A stretch of 14,315 bases of DNA from DATGEP01 sp035310125 (GCA_035310125.1 DATGEP010000069.1:1-14315); one strand, 5' to 3'. Numbered from the stretch's first letter, positions 1 through 7,646 are shown. A program made the numbers and translations. Notes: generated from the sequence alone by a model not told the origin.

Positions 1-1362
1 CACCGAAGCCCCCGTAAGCCCGCCTGTAGCGACGCCGGGCACGCTGACGCTGGGGTTGGCGCCGGTGTCAGTGGTATTGCGCCTGTCGCAGGCCATAGCC
101 TGCACTTCATGGCCCTCGGTGCCATTGGAGTAGGGGCCGCAGCCCTGAGCATAGTAAGCGCGCGAGGTGGGCTGAACCTGCCCGGCCGGCGCATCAAAGC
201 CCCAATTGTCTAGATGCCAGAGGCTGCAATCCTGGCCAGGTTCATCGCAGGCAGGCTGGCCGTGAGTGCCACCGGAGTTGGGGTAGTCCTCGGCGAAGAG
301 CGAGAGGTAGCCGTGGGTGAAGCCAAGCGGCGCGGGCCAATCGAGGTCGAACGCCGTCTTGCCGTCTATCAGAATGGTGGTGTGGGTGGCGGAGACGTGC
401 CAGACAATATCGTCACGCACGTTGTTGTATCCGCGCGGATTGGGGATGTGGGCCAGCAGGGACGGCTGGCTGCCGTCACCACGGGCGTAGATGAGGTCTG
501 TCTCACCCTCGAAGGTGAATATCTCCAGCTGCGGCATGGTGACCGGCATGAACATGCGATCCACACGGTCGAGGACTCGATCCGGGCCGATGATCTGGGG
601 AGTGAGGACCGCGCCAAACCACTCATGAAAGTCGCCTTTGAGGTCCACCTCGCCGTGGATGGTCGCAGTCCGGTTCTTCCAGTCCACTGGCACGCGGGCG
701 TTCTGGACAGTGATGGACTGCTGGCCGTGGCACGGCGTACCCGATGGGCAGCCGGCAAGAATGTGATAATGCAGCTGATCGTTGACGAAGGTGACACCAT
801 ACATCGCCACATTCGAGTAGAAGATGTGTTGATCCCACAGGTTGGCATCAATGGTGCCAGCCGGGCGATTCTCTTGATCGAGAAAGCCGTTGTAGGTCTG
901 GCGCGAGATTGGCGCTGAACGGCCGGGGTCGCTGTATACTGGCTTGCCGGCGGTCCCGTCGGGACGAAGCGGCTGAATCGCGACTTGATACCACTCGCCC
1001 GGCCAAACGCCCTGCGCATCGCCCGCGCGTTGCGAGGCAGGCACCGTGTAGCGTTCGATAACACCGAGGTCACGACTGCGAATCAAGGTCACAACGTAGC
1101 CCGTGGCGCCAGCCATAGCATCCCACGTGACCAGAGCGGTAGAGTCACTCCAATACGCCTTAACGTGTGGCGAGGAGGGAAACAGCATTCCCTGTGGCGT
1201 GTCCAATGCTGAGCGTGCGGCGTGCGCCGAAGCGGGAGGCTGGAATCGCGCACGCAGTTGCGGACCGACGACTGGCGCCAGAATCGCCGCGACCAATACA
1301 CAGATACCTCCAGCTGCCACGATGGCGAGCTGGGGCCGACGCTTCATCCTCTGCCACATCAT
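1..1362 (-). CDS. Secreted or membrane-anchored protein with FN3-like domain and probable ConA-like beta-sandwich (partial, C-terminus outside window)
   Basis: An uninterrupted minus-strand frame runs from ATG at 1362 to the window edge: 454 codons and no stop, so the C-terminus is missing. GGAGG (1370-1366) lies 3 nt before this ATG and 6 nt before the next in-frame ATG at 1359, so either could be used. Residues about 11-34 are a hydrophobic signal or anchor segment after a basic stretch (KRR), so the rest should be extracellular. Residues about 62-150 look like a fibronectin type III domain (TALVTWDAMAGATGYVV pattern, then a WYQVAIQPL strand). The remainder is rich in aromatic residues, Gly and Asp, with paired cysteines, and reads like a LamG/ConA or GH16-type beta-sandwich. 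An E280-I-F-T-F-E285-G-E287 stretch resembles a GH16-type acidic motif, but I cannot claim catalysis. Function is unknown; carbohydrate binding or hydrolysis is the best guess. Confidence 0.8.
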   Translation of the reverse strand, partial: MMWQRMKRRPQLAIVAAGGICVLVAAILAPVVGPQLRARFQPPASAHAARSALDTPQGMLFPSSPHVKAYWSDSTALVTWDAMAGATGYVVTLIRSRDLGVIERYTVPASQRAGDAQGVWPGEWYQVAIQPLRPDGTAGKPVYSDPGRSAPISRQTYNGFLDQENRPAGTIDANLWDQHIFYSNVAMYGVTFVNDQLHYHILAGCPSGTPCHGQQSITVQNARVPVDWKNRTATIHGEVDLKGDFHEWFGAVLTPQIIGPDRVLDRVDRMFMPVTMPQLEIFTFEGETDLIYARGDGSQPSLLAHIPNPRGYNNVRDDIVWHVSATHTTILIDGKTAFDLDWPAPLGFTHGYLSLFAEDYPNSGGTHGQPACDEPGQDCSLWHLDNWGFDAPAGQVQPTSRAYYAQGCGPYSNGTEGHEVQAMACDRRNTTDTGANPSVSVPGVATGGLTGASV

Positions 1363-1520
1363 GCACCTCCCGGAGCAAAGCAGTCTGCTCTGATACCCTT
1401 CGCAAGCTCGCCGGTAGTGTACCTGAAACCGCGCGAGGCCATCACCCGAAAGTCGTGCTGGTTGCTGCTCAGCCAACCGGCGGACGTGTCGAGAGAGTAG
1501 GGCGACACCAGGTGGCGGCC

Positions 1521-2210
1521 CTATGCCAACGTGTACGCACTATAGCCTGTCGCGGTATCCTCGATCAGCGCGGTCGCTGGCAAGTGACGTATTCGCGCGA
1601 TTGCCCAAAGATCGGCGACAGCTCCGGAAATATTCCCGGCCAGACCCAAAAGTATGCAGGCGCCAAGGTCAGGTGCGACCCAGGTAGCGACGGCGCCTGC
1701 CAGCGTCAGGACGACAACTGGCGCCGCCGCGATGGCGAGGTACCCATTGCGTGTGAACAGTTGACCAGGAGCGGTGCAATAGGCCGCCAGGGGCAGCTTC
1801 AGACCGAACCGTGGGCGCCCGCCGAGTACGAGTATGGTGCTGGCATGCAACGCTTCGTGCACCGGCAACATGATGATATACGCCGCCGCATTTGCCAGCA
1901 GCAACGTCGCACCGCGCAGTAGCGGCGAGCCACCGCCGAGTAGTGGCCCTGCCCCGTGAACGGATCGCGCCGCAACATCAAGGCCAGTATACGCGATTCC
2001 AGATCCGACGAGTAGCCAAAAACTTTGGGTAGCAAGTCGTCGAAGGCCGTCTTCCGCCAGGAGATCAAGTGACTCCACCACGCGTAAACCTCGCCGCTGA
2101 ATAGCCTCCACCAGAACGGAACGACGACGACGCGTGACAAACCGCGTGACAAGCCGGGCGGATTCATTGGGCGCATCCGTCCGCGGCGCCGGTGGAGAAG
2201 CTTCAATCAT
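1521..2210 (-). CDS. DUF3267-like membrane zinc metalloprotease (putative zincin)
   Basis: The protein has 229 residues from ATG at 2210, preceded by GGAG (2220-2217) with a 6-nt gap. A GTG at 2222 would add four residues but has no clear ribosome site. About four hydrophobic segments are visible (near residues 63-77, 100-116, 157-180 and 184-198). A zincin motif H118-E-A-L-H122 lies at the end of the second segment, in the PVHEALHA context. A later N193-xxx-G-xxx-D200 motif (GNISGAVADLW) sits in the last hydrophobic segment, where DUF3267 proteins usually carry a third metal ligand. HExxH inside a membrane helix suggests an integral membrane peptidase related to site-2-protease-like families. 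The substrate is unknown. It lies 17 bp after the upstream GNAT gene on the same strand, so the two are probably co-transcribed. Confidence 0.8.
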   Translation of the reverse strand: MIEASPPAPRTDAPNESARLVTRFVTRRRRSVLVEAIQRRGLRVVESLDLLAEDGLRRLATQSFWLLVGSGIAYTGLDVAARSVHGAGPLLGGGSPLLRGATLLLANAAAYIIMLPVHEALHASTILVLGGRPRFGLKLPLAAYCTAPGQLFTRNGYLAIAAAPVVVLTLAGAVATWVAPDLGACILLGLAGNISGAVADLWAIARIRHLPATALIEDTATGYSAYTLA

Positions 2211-2227
2211 CTCATGCTCCACGGCTG

Positions 2228-3004
2228 CTACGCCGCCCGCCAGGTGAAGGTCTGTGTGTCAATCAGTGACTCGAATCCCAGAGCGCGATATAACCGTTCG
2301 GCGGGGTTCCCGTGCTCGACGTAGAGGCAGACAACATTCTGCTCTGGTCGGATGCTCTCCGTGATGCTGCGTGCCAGCAATGCCGTAGCCACGCCACGCT
2401 GTCGTGCCTCTGGAAGAGTGTACACGCCCATGATTGTTGGCACCTCTTCCCAAAGGCTGACGTAGCACCCGCCAACCTGCGCTCCTTCATAATACGCGGC
2501 GTAGTAGCGGCACCATCCGCGCTCACGCTCGCGCCAGCGGTCCGTCGCTCGTTGGACGACGAGCGCGTCCAGCGGATGGGGATCGTCGTAAAATGACCGG
2601 CGGCTCCCATACTCGTAGCTCAACATTGCCTGCCATGTCGTGATGTGCGTCACCTGCACTCGCTGATTAACGGCAATGGCGAGCCTGCCTCGGCGGACCA
2701 TCAGCAGCAGGTTTTCGATCATTTCAAAACGCGCCGCCAGGAGCGCCGCGCCCAGCTCCTCTTCGCCGGGTCGCGAGGGCACAATACTCCACTGGACTTG
2801 CAATTTGCGCGAGCGGGCAAAGCGCAGTACCGCCCGGACCAGCTCGCCAGCCTGTCCTGGATGTGCGGTAGCATATGCTACGCGTAGACGCGAACCGTCC
2901 ATGCGAAATCGTGCGGTACCCGCCGGATCCAGTATAGGGCCGGGATCCGTATAGCGCTCGCTGCGTTGAACGAGGATTCGCCGCACGATTTCCGATGTGT
3001 CCAT
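2228..3004 (-). CDS. GNAT family N-acetyltransferase
   Basis: ATG at 3004 is chosen because AGGTGGAGA lies just upstream (3017-3009; GGAG to ATG spacing 5). The frame stays open to 3121, but that extension has no family character. The 258-residue product has a C-terminal GNAT fold at about residues 115-258. Acetyl-CoA-binding motif A is seen as LPEARQRGVATALL (R201-Q-R-G-V-A206), followed by N233-PAERLY-RALGFE with the usual Tyr239 and Phe244. Residues about 40-105 also have the alternating pattern of a degenerate GNAT half (PGQAGELVRAVLRFA, then ARFEMIENLLLM), so it may be a tandem GNAT with only the second half active. It would transfer an acetyl group from acetyl-CoA to an amine; the acceptor cannot be told. 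It is the first gene of the leftward group with the DUF3267-like gene. Confidence 0.9.
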   Translation of the reverse strand: MDTSEIVRRILVQRSERYTDPGPILDPAGTARFRMDGSRLRVAYATAHPGQAGELVRAVLRFARSRKLQVQWSIVPSRPGEEELGAALLAARFEMIENLLLMVRRGRLAIAVNQRVQVTHITTWQAMLSYEYGSRRSFYDDPHPLDALVVQRATDRWRERERGWCRYYAAYYEGAQVGGCYVSLWEEVPTIMGVYTLPEARQRGVATALLARSITESIRPEQNVVCLYVEHGNPAERLYRALGFESLIDTQTFTWRAA

Positions 3005-3247
3005 GCCGTCTCCACCTGCAACTGTGGCTGAAGCCGCCAGACCATTGGGCTGTTCTTGTCCCTGCGAAGCGCGTTCCGTTGTGGCCCCCTGCCGTCGTAT
3101 TCTACGACACCGCATACGCAAGTGGTTTACCAGATTTACGTGCCGATACGGCGCACGTTACGGGAGCGTCGCCGTACTTTTGGACTCTGCCTGCCAGTAC
3201 CTTTTGGCGTCTTCTTGCGTATCCGCGCAGGCGCGTGCCTCGCCCCA

Positions 3248-3256
3248 TGCTATACT
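3248..3256 (+). promoter_or_regulatory. Candidate extended -10 promoter for the JetA-like gene
   Basis: TGCTATACT matches an extended -10 element (TGn followed by TATACT, 5 of 6 to the sigma-70 consensus). No convincing -35 box lies 16-18 bp upstream. It would give an untranslated leader of about 150 nt before the GTG start at 3412. The basis is motif matching by eye only. Confidence 0.3.
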
Positions 3257-3401
3257 GCCAGATACTATGTGATGCGGCTCGTTTTTGGCCTGGGACAAAT
3301 GTTTCAGCACCAGACTCTAACCGCAACCTCGCGGTAATAAATGTAGGCGCCACGCGCGCTCAGTCCAACTTGCTCACCACTCGCTGGCATTCGTACGGCC
3401 C

Positions 3402-3406
3402 GGAGG
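3402..3406 (+). promoter_or_regulatory. Shine-Dalgarno sequence that fixes the JetA-like start
   Basis: GGAGG is followed by a 5-nt spacer and GTG at 3412. It is the only strong ribosome-binding site near the point where the frame begins to look coding, and it overrules the much earlier in-frame starts near 2995. Confidence 0.75.
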
Positions 3407-3411
3407 ATGCA

Positions 3412-5532
3412 GTGGCGTTCGACGTACAGCGTATCGCGGAGCTTTCACGTGCGGCGGAGTCGCTTATCTCCGGGCCGCCGGAGTATCTCCGCGCATTTCT
3501 CGGCGACGAAGGCGCCCGCCAGCAGCGTCGCGCCATTCTCATCGCGTCGCTTCGTGAGCAAGAAATGGAAGGCCGCGTCGGCGTCTCCGTGGATGAGCTT
3601 GCCGCCGATGTCGAGGCCGTTTTGCGCTATCGCGGCCAGTCCACGCAGGACGATCTGCGCCCTGAAATCGTTGAAGTGCTACGACAGCTTGAAGGCTGGC
3701 AGGCGGTAGATGGTGGCCTCGCGCCGGACCGCGCCGAGCGTGAGGGTTTGCGGCGCCGCGTCGAGCGTGATTACGCGCTGGCGCGTACGCTGCGCGTCTT
3801 CCTGCCCCACTGGGACGAGGTGCAGCGCGCCTTGCGCCGCCGTTACGTGAGCCTGAGCGCGAACTACTTCGCCCAGGCCATTACCGCGTTGGATACGCTG
3901 CTGGATGAGCTGCATTACGAAGACACCGATCCCCTGCGCTGCCATACCGCCTGGCAATCACTCCGGCAGGCGCTCCACGGCATCAACACTGAGTCGCGCG
4001 ACTTCGCCCGCGAGCTGCGTTCTCTGCAAGTTGACGGCAACCACCCTGAGGTGCTGGCCGACATCGCCGACCGGCTCGGCATCCTTCACGAGAAGTTCTT
4101 TCGCGTCGCCGCCGAAGGCGCCGCCAAGGTCCGTGAGCGGCTGGAGCTGTTGCGCGATGAGCGCCACGACGGCGAGAACGTGCGGCGTCTTCAGGAGGCG
4201 CTGCGCCGTCGCGAGGAGGAGTGGAGTGTCGGGGTCGGCGAAACCGACGACGAGCTGCGCGAGCGGCTGGATTCGGTCGCCCACGACGTCCAGCGGGAAC
4301 TGGTCATCTTCGAGCGACTGATGGCTGAGAGCGGCCCCGGCTCCTGGCGTGAAGGCGCGAGAGCCATCAGCCTCGCCCTGGTAGACCTCACCGAGCGCAT
4401 CCATTCCGCCATCTCGCTGCGTCTGCAACAGACGCAGGCCATCGCCGCGCTGCTGCGCCGCGCGCGCGACTTAGCTCAGGGTAACGCCGACGCCACTCAG
4501 CGCGCCCGCCAGTATCTCTGGAACGCTTCCGGCGCCGTCCATGCCGCTATCTGGGTCCAGGCGGCGCCTTCCAGCGACGATCAGGTGCGTCTGGATCGCT
4601 GGCTGGCGCTGCGCGGTGGTTCGCCGTTGCCACTGGTGGACGAAGATGTCTGGCGCAAGTCGCTACGCCCGCGCCATCGGCCCGCGCCCCCACAGCCTCC
4701 TGTCCCGCTTGTCACCGCTGACGACTGGAATCCCGGTGAAGACCCACGTGTGCGCGAGCTGGAAGAGGCGCGGGAGCGTCTCATCGGGCGGCTGATTGCC
4801 GCTGGCTCCGCTGAAGCGCTGATAACGCTCGAATCGTTCGACGAGCTGCGCCTGCTTGCCTCATTCCTCTGGCTCCCGCGCGACAGCGCGCCGCTTCGCC
4901 GGTTGGGCCTGCGCATTCAGTCGCCCGCTACTGGTGGCGCACAAAGAGCCATGCTGCGCGGCCCAGACTTCGAGGTCGAGCTGGATAATTATCGCTTCAT
5001 GTCTACTGCCGCCGCGAAACAGACTGCCGTGGAGAGAACGCGGCCCGCACAGCCACCGGCTCGGCCCGCCGCCGCGCTCCCTGGCCAGCGTTCGTGGGCC
5101 GATCACCCACCACTCGGACAGCCCATGCGACCGCCCGCCGTCGCCGCTGCTGCGCCGCTGCCCGCCCACGATCCCAGCGCAGCGAACCCAACGCATCCGC
5201 TGTACGAGCTTTCGCCTCATCCTTCGCGTCCCGTGCGAGATAAAGACGGAGATGAGCTGGATGGCCCCAACGTGACGCGCCCGCTGCCAGCGATTCCCAC
5301 CGCCTATGCGACACACCCACTTGCCGACCCCACGCCCCCCGGCACATCAAGCGTGCGCTACATTCCATCCCCGCATTCCCCCGCCGCCGCGCGCCCGGTG
5401 CCGCAGTCGCCAACGCCCTCCGCGCCCGCGCCGGAGCCGCAATCTGAGTCCTCTACCGGTCGTCGCCTCTGGCCGTTCTCGCGTCGTGGCACCGCGAGCG
5501 CGCATCCCACCCCCGGCCAGCGTGGCGAATAG
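3412..5532 (+). CDS. JetA-like (DUF2397-type) kleisin candidate of a Wadjet/MksBEF-type SMC system, with a long proline-rich tail
   Basis: The product is 706 residues, starting at GTG 3412 behind GGAGG. Residues about 1-110 resemble a winged-helix region (SVDELAADVEAVLRYR, then EIVEVLRQLEGW). About 120-360 is almost all helical, with heptad-like runs (FARELRSL, LGILHEKFFRVA). About 445-528 resembles the DUF2397 C-terminal pattern: a basic helix, then FDELRLLASFLWL, then a small beta unit ending GPDFEVELDNYRF. In type II Wadjet, DUF2397 proteins are JetA, the kleisin that bridges the SMC heads. This role is inferred from those resemblances and from the SMC gene nearby. Residues about 541-706 form an unusual low-complexity Pro/Ala/Ser tail with two THPL repeats and a basic end (GRRLWPFSRR); JetA proteins are usually shorter. 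Unusually, it is 3 kb away from the B and C genes. Confidence 0.65.
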   Translation: MAFDVQRIAELSRAAESLISGPPEYLRAFLGDEGARQQRRAILIASLREQEMEGRVGVSVDELAADVEAVLRYRGQSTQDDLRPEIVEVLRQLEGWQAVDGGLAPDRAEREGLRRRVERDYALARTLRVFLPHWDEVQRALRRRYVSLSANYFAQAITALDTLLDELHYEDTDPLRCHTAWQSLRQALHGINTESRDFARELRSLQVDGNHPEVLADIADRLGILHEKFFRVAAEGAAKVRERLELLRDERHDGENVRRLQEALRRREEEWSVGVGETDDELRERLDSVAHDVQRELVIFERLMAESGPGSWREGARAISLALVDLTERIHSAISLRLQQTQAIAALLRRARDLAQGNADATQRARQYLWNASGAVHAAIWVQAAPSSDDQVRLDRWLALRGGSPLPLVDEDVWRKSLRPRHRPAPPQPPVPLVTADDWNPGEDPRVRELEEARERLIGRLIAAGSAEALITLESFDELRLLASFLWLPRDSAPLRRLGLRIQSPATGGAQRAMLRGPDFEVELDNYRFMSTAAAKQTAVERTRPAQPPARPAAALPGQRSWADHPPLGQPMRPPAVAAAAPLPAHDPSAANPTHPLYELSPHPSRPVRDKDGDELDGPNVTRPLPAIPTAYATHPLADPTPPGTSSVRYIPSPHSPAAARPVPQSPTPSAPAPEPQSESSTGRRLWPFSRRGTASAHPTPGQRGE

Positions 5533-5577
5533 TCTCCGGAGAGCGTCACATCTGTCCGAATCGCCCCGCGATGATAT

Positions 5578-5598
5578 GGGAGACGTTTTCAACGTCCC
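5578..5598. repeat. Small inverted repeat after the JetA-like gene
   Basis: GACGTT (5582-5587) and AACGTC (5591-5596) form a perfect 6-bp stem with a 3-nt loop, extendable by G-C pairs if one A is bulged. It lies 50 bp after the JetA-like stop. It has no following T-run, so it could be a weak terminator, a transcript-end hairpin or a protein-binding site. Confidence 0.35.
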
Positions 5599-5675
5599 TA
5601 GCTGTTCGGCCATCCGTTGCCGCTGTGATGTGCAACACACCCACGTGAGTCTCGTCACCTGGCGGACGTAGATAC

Positions 5676-5684
5676 TGGTATACA
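5676..5684 (+). promoter_or_regulatory. Candidate extended -10 promoter for the PQQ-propeller gene
   Basis: TGGTATACA fits the extended -10 form (TGn plus TATACA), about 60 bp before the ATG at 5744. No good -35 box is at standard spacing. Together with the 211-bp gap after the JetA-like gene, it suggests separate transcription of the propeller gene. Confidence 0.25.
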
Positions 5685-5743
5685 GACATCAACGGCCTTT
5701 AGCATATCGAGGATTGCCTCGCGCAGGGTTAGGAGTGCGTATC

Positions 5744-7054
5744 ATGCCCGTAAAACCCATTGCTATCGGCGTCGCGATGATGGCGCTTGCCGCCGCCATC
5801 TTGCTGGGCGTTGGGGGTATCCGCCGTCGCCGCTGGCTCAGCCTGTTGCGCATCCCGCCCATTGTCTGCTGCCTCTGGCTGGTCGCGCTCCTCGTTCCCA
5901 CAGTCTTTGGTTTTGCTGGACCGCATCCATTCTTCAACATGCCCGCACCTGTCTCTTCTGGCAGCCTCGTCTACCTCCAGGTGACCCCGGATCCATTCAA
6001 AGAGAACGCCCTGCTATTCGGCGTTTCCGCACAGACGGGGAAAACAACGTGGCGGCATCAACTGCAAAGCGCCACGACCCACCTCGTGAGCGATGGAAAG
6101 ACCCTCTACACTATCACCCAGCTCTCTGGCTCCATCTCTGTTGCGGCATTCACTGGACTCGACGACACACCTTTGTGGCGGCTCGCGTTACCTGGTACGC
6201 ATGTCAATAACTCGGTGTTCCTTGTCGGTGGCACACTCTACCTCGACGCTGTCTCGACGGCATTAAGCGTGCGGCTTCTCGCCATCCGTCCCGAGGATGG
6301 CGAGCAATTGTGGAGTGTTCCTATTGACCTAGCAAACGCGAATGGTCCATGGAATATCGCCGCTACAGCTGATATCCTCTATATTCAGCCGAACGGCTCG
6401 ACTGTTCAGGCTCGGAGTCGTGCTGATGGCAAGCTGCTCTGGTCGCAAACCGTGGAGACGGGGAATGCCGATGCCGGAGGAACCATCACCGCGGGACCGA
6501 ATGCGGTGTATGTGTGCGCGTCGTATGGCGCTGTCACCGCGCTCGCGGCGACCTCTGGCGCAGTCCTTTGGATCTACGGAAGCCACGAGTTCTTCCACTC
6601 CGCGACATTCGCTGGTGATACACTCTACGTAACCGCGCAGCAGAGCGCGAACATCGGCGAAGGCCCCGAAACGGTCTATGCGCTCGACGCCCGCATCGGA
6701 ACTCAACGCTGGAGGGTCGCCACCCAATCCCGCAACGCGGGAACGTTGATGCTGGGAGATGGACGTATCTTTGTCCAGGCCGACGATGGGATTCACGCGC
6801 TGCGCCTGACCGATGGCGCGGTCCTCTGGCAGAGCGATTCGCATAAGAACTGGACATTTGCCGAAACCTCGCCCCTCCTTGGATCAGTCCTTTATGTATC
6901 CGCGATGGAGATACTGCCCCCCGAAACGCTCACCTTTTTTCGTCCCGCGAAAGCCCAGATGTATCTCTATGCCGTCAATGCGGCAGACGGCACCGCGTAC
7001 TGGGGTGCGACCGTCGGCCCGGTTCTCACGATTTCTCCGCACGTTTCGCTGTGA
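5744..7054 (+). CDS. Membrane-anchored PQQ-type beta-propeller protein
   Basis: ATG at 5744 is chosen for AGGAG (5731-5735) 8 nt upstream; an earlier in-frame start at 5714 lacks one. The product is 436 residues. Two hydrophobic segments at about 5-25 and 38-58 flank a basic loop (RRRRW), so the rest should face outward. From about residue 75 there are repeated blade motifs of the PQQ-like/BamB type: a strand ending in Tyr or Leu, then LxAxxxxTGxxxW-like turns such as SAQTGKTTWRH, RPEDGEQLWSV, SRADGKLLWSQ, AATSGAVLWIY, DARIGTQRWRV, LTDGAVLWQS and NAADGTAYWGA. The count fits a 7-8 blade propeller. No dehydrogenase active-site context is apparent, so a binding or scaffolding role is more likely than quinoprotein catalysis. 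It converges on the next gene with a 19-bp gap. Confidence 0.85.
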   Translation: MPVKPIAIGVAMMALAAAILLGVGGIRRRRWLSLLRIPPIVCCLWLVALLVPTVFGFAGPHPFFNMPAPVSSGSLVYLQVTPDPFKENALLFGVSAQTGKTTWRHQLQSATTHLVSDGKTLYTITQLSGSISVAAFTGLDDTPLWRLALPGTHVNNSVFLVGGTLYLDAVSTALSVRLLAIRPEDGEQLWSVPIDLANANGPWNIAATADILYIQPNGSTVQARSRADGKLLWSQTVETGNADAGGTITAGPNAVYVCASYGAVTALAATSGAVLWIYGSHEFFHSATFAGDTLYVTAQQSANIGEGPETVYALDARIGTQRWRVATQSRNAGTLMLGDGRIFVQADDGIHALRLTDGAVLWQSDSHKNWTFAETSPLLGSVLYVSAMEILPPETLTFFRPAKAQMYLYAVNAADGTAYWGATVGPVLTISPHVSL

Positions 7055-7073
7055 CGATCTTTCGTGGAGCCCT

Positions 7074-7646
7074 TCACGGCTCAGATAGAGCCAGGCCGCC
7101 CTGCGTATCATCCAACAGTTCATGATGGCGGATGCCGAGCGTCTTGATCCACCGTTGCTGCCCGAGGGTGAGGCCAATGAAGAAGCCCAGCTCGACCAGC
7201 TCAGGATCCGTAAAGTGCGCGTGGAGCCGCTCCCAGAGGGCGTCATCGGCAATCTCGGCATTCCAGATGATGGCGCTCGTGTAGGTAAGCGCGGCCTTCT
7301 CACGCTCGCTGAACTCGTCAGACTCCTCGAAGTGCAACAGCTTGGCGTACTTTGCCTCAGGAATACTTCCCGATCCTGACCGGACCGACCGCTGCACCCC
7401 TCAGTACTCACACTCAATAGATTGCGATACGTAGACGCGACACAATTCCTTGAGTGTGTGATCGAGCACGCCTGTGCGGAACGTGGTCTGCCATGCCTGG
7501 GAAAAGGCGCGGATGACCGCCGGAACATGTGCGCGAATGGCCTGGCTTTCCGGCCTGGGGGCGCCATGCAGGCGCGCATCTTCGAGGTAGCCAAGGATCT
7601 CTGGATCGGTGATCGCGGTGAGATCGGGATATGGGATTCTGGGCAC
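7074..7646 (-). CDS. AhpD/carboxymuconolactone decarboxylase family protein with in-frame UGA at the redox motif (predicted CxxU selenoprotein)
   Basis: The frame starts at GTG 7646 (AGGAG at 7660-7656, spacer 9) with the typical family opening MPRIPYPDL, and ends at UGA 7074-7076. It is open except for one UGA at 7403-7401, codon 82. Both sides fit one alpha-helical CMD/AhpD protein of 190 residues. The first 81 residues end LKELCRVYVSQSIECEY. After the UGA the frame continues GVQRSVRS, then KLLHFEESDEFSEREKAALTYTSAIIWN, then LVELGFFIGL. Family members normally read CEYC plus xxQRS here, so the UGA replaces exactly the second Cys of CxxC, giving C79-E-Y-U82. These proteins are thiol peroxidase or disulfide-reductase-like. 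A SECIS-like hairpin follows the UGA directly. Selenocysteine is my inference; a nonsense mutation or sequencing error is the alternative. It is the second gene of the leftward pair with the GNAT gene. Confidence 0.8.
7360..7400 (-). promoter_or_regulatory. Candidate bacterial SECIS stem-loop immediately after the in-frame UGA
   Basis: In mRNA sense, number nucleotides from 1 after the UGA (position 7400). An inner helix CGGUCC (14-19) pairs with GGAUCG (25-30), including one G-U pair, and closes a 5-nt loop GGUCA. An outer helix GGGGUGC (1-7) can pair with GUAUUCC (35-41), using three G-U wobbles, across an asymmetric internal loop. The loop begins 20 nt after the UGA and contains GGU, similar in place and content to the E. 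coli formate dehydrogenase SECIS apical loop. A competing hairpin UCAGGA (22-27) with UCCUGA (39-44) also exists. Folding was done by hand, without energies. Confidence 0.5.

Larger units (their letters stand above)
3005..3411. other. 407-bp divergent intergenic region
   Basis: This stretch separates the leftward GNAT gene from the rightward JetA-like gene and should carry promoters for both. The plus frame is open throughout by chance. Its translation (Cys/Trp/Arg-rich, no resemblance to the following protein) and less biased codons argue against it being coding. The only promoter-like signal I can defend is an extended -10 box at 3248-3256. No tRNA, repeat array or strong terminator is visible. 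Confidence 0.6.

Noticed and set aside
214..918. A 234-residue plus-strand open frame and a 234-residue minus-strand frame at 369-1073
   Set aside because: Both are out of frame with the uninterrupted 454-codon minus-strand gene, which has a ribosome site, signal anchor and FN3-like domain. The shorter frames have no recognisable protein character.
1373..1390. Inverted repeat GAGCA/TGCTC near the start of the leftmost gene
   Set aside because: Only 5 bp of stem with an 8-nt loop, which is expected by chance at this GC content; not enough to call a regulatory hairpin.
2995..3411. N-terminal extension of the JetA-like frame by 139 residues
   Set aside because: It would overlap the divergent GNAT start, has no ribosome site at its start, and encodes compositionally odd sequence. 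GGAGG with GTG at 3412 is a much better start.
6329..6844. A 171-residue minus-strand frame inside the propeller gene
   Set aside because: The plus-strand propeller repeats are clear and continuous across this stretch; the antisense frame is a shadow.
7074..7397. Treating the region after the UGA as an independent gene starting at GTG 7397
   Set aside because: It lacks a Shine-Dalgarno sequence and begins in the middle of the CMD domain, two codons after the UGA and in the same frame. It is better read as the continuation of the upstream part.
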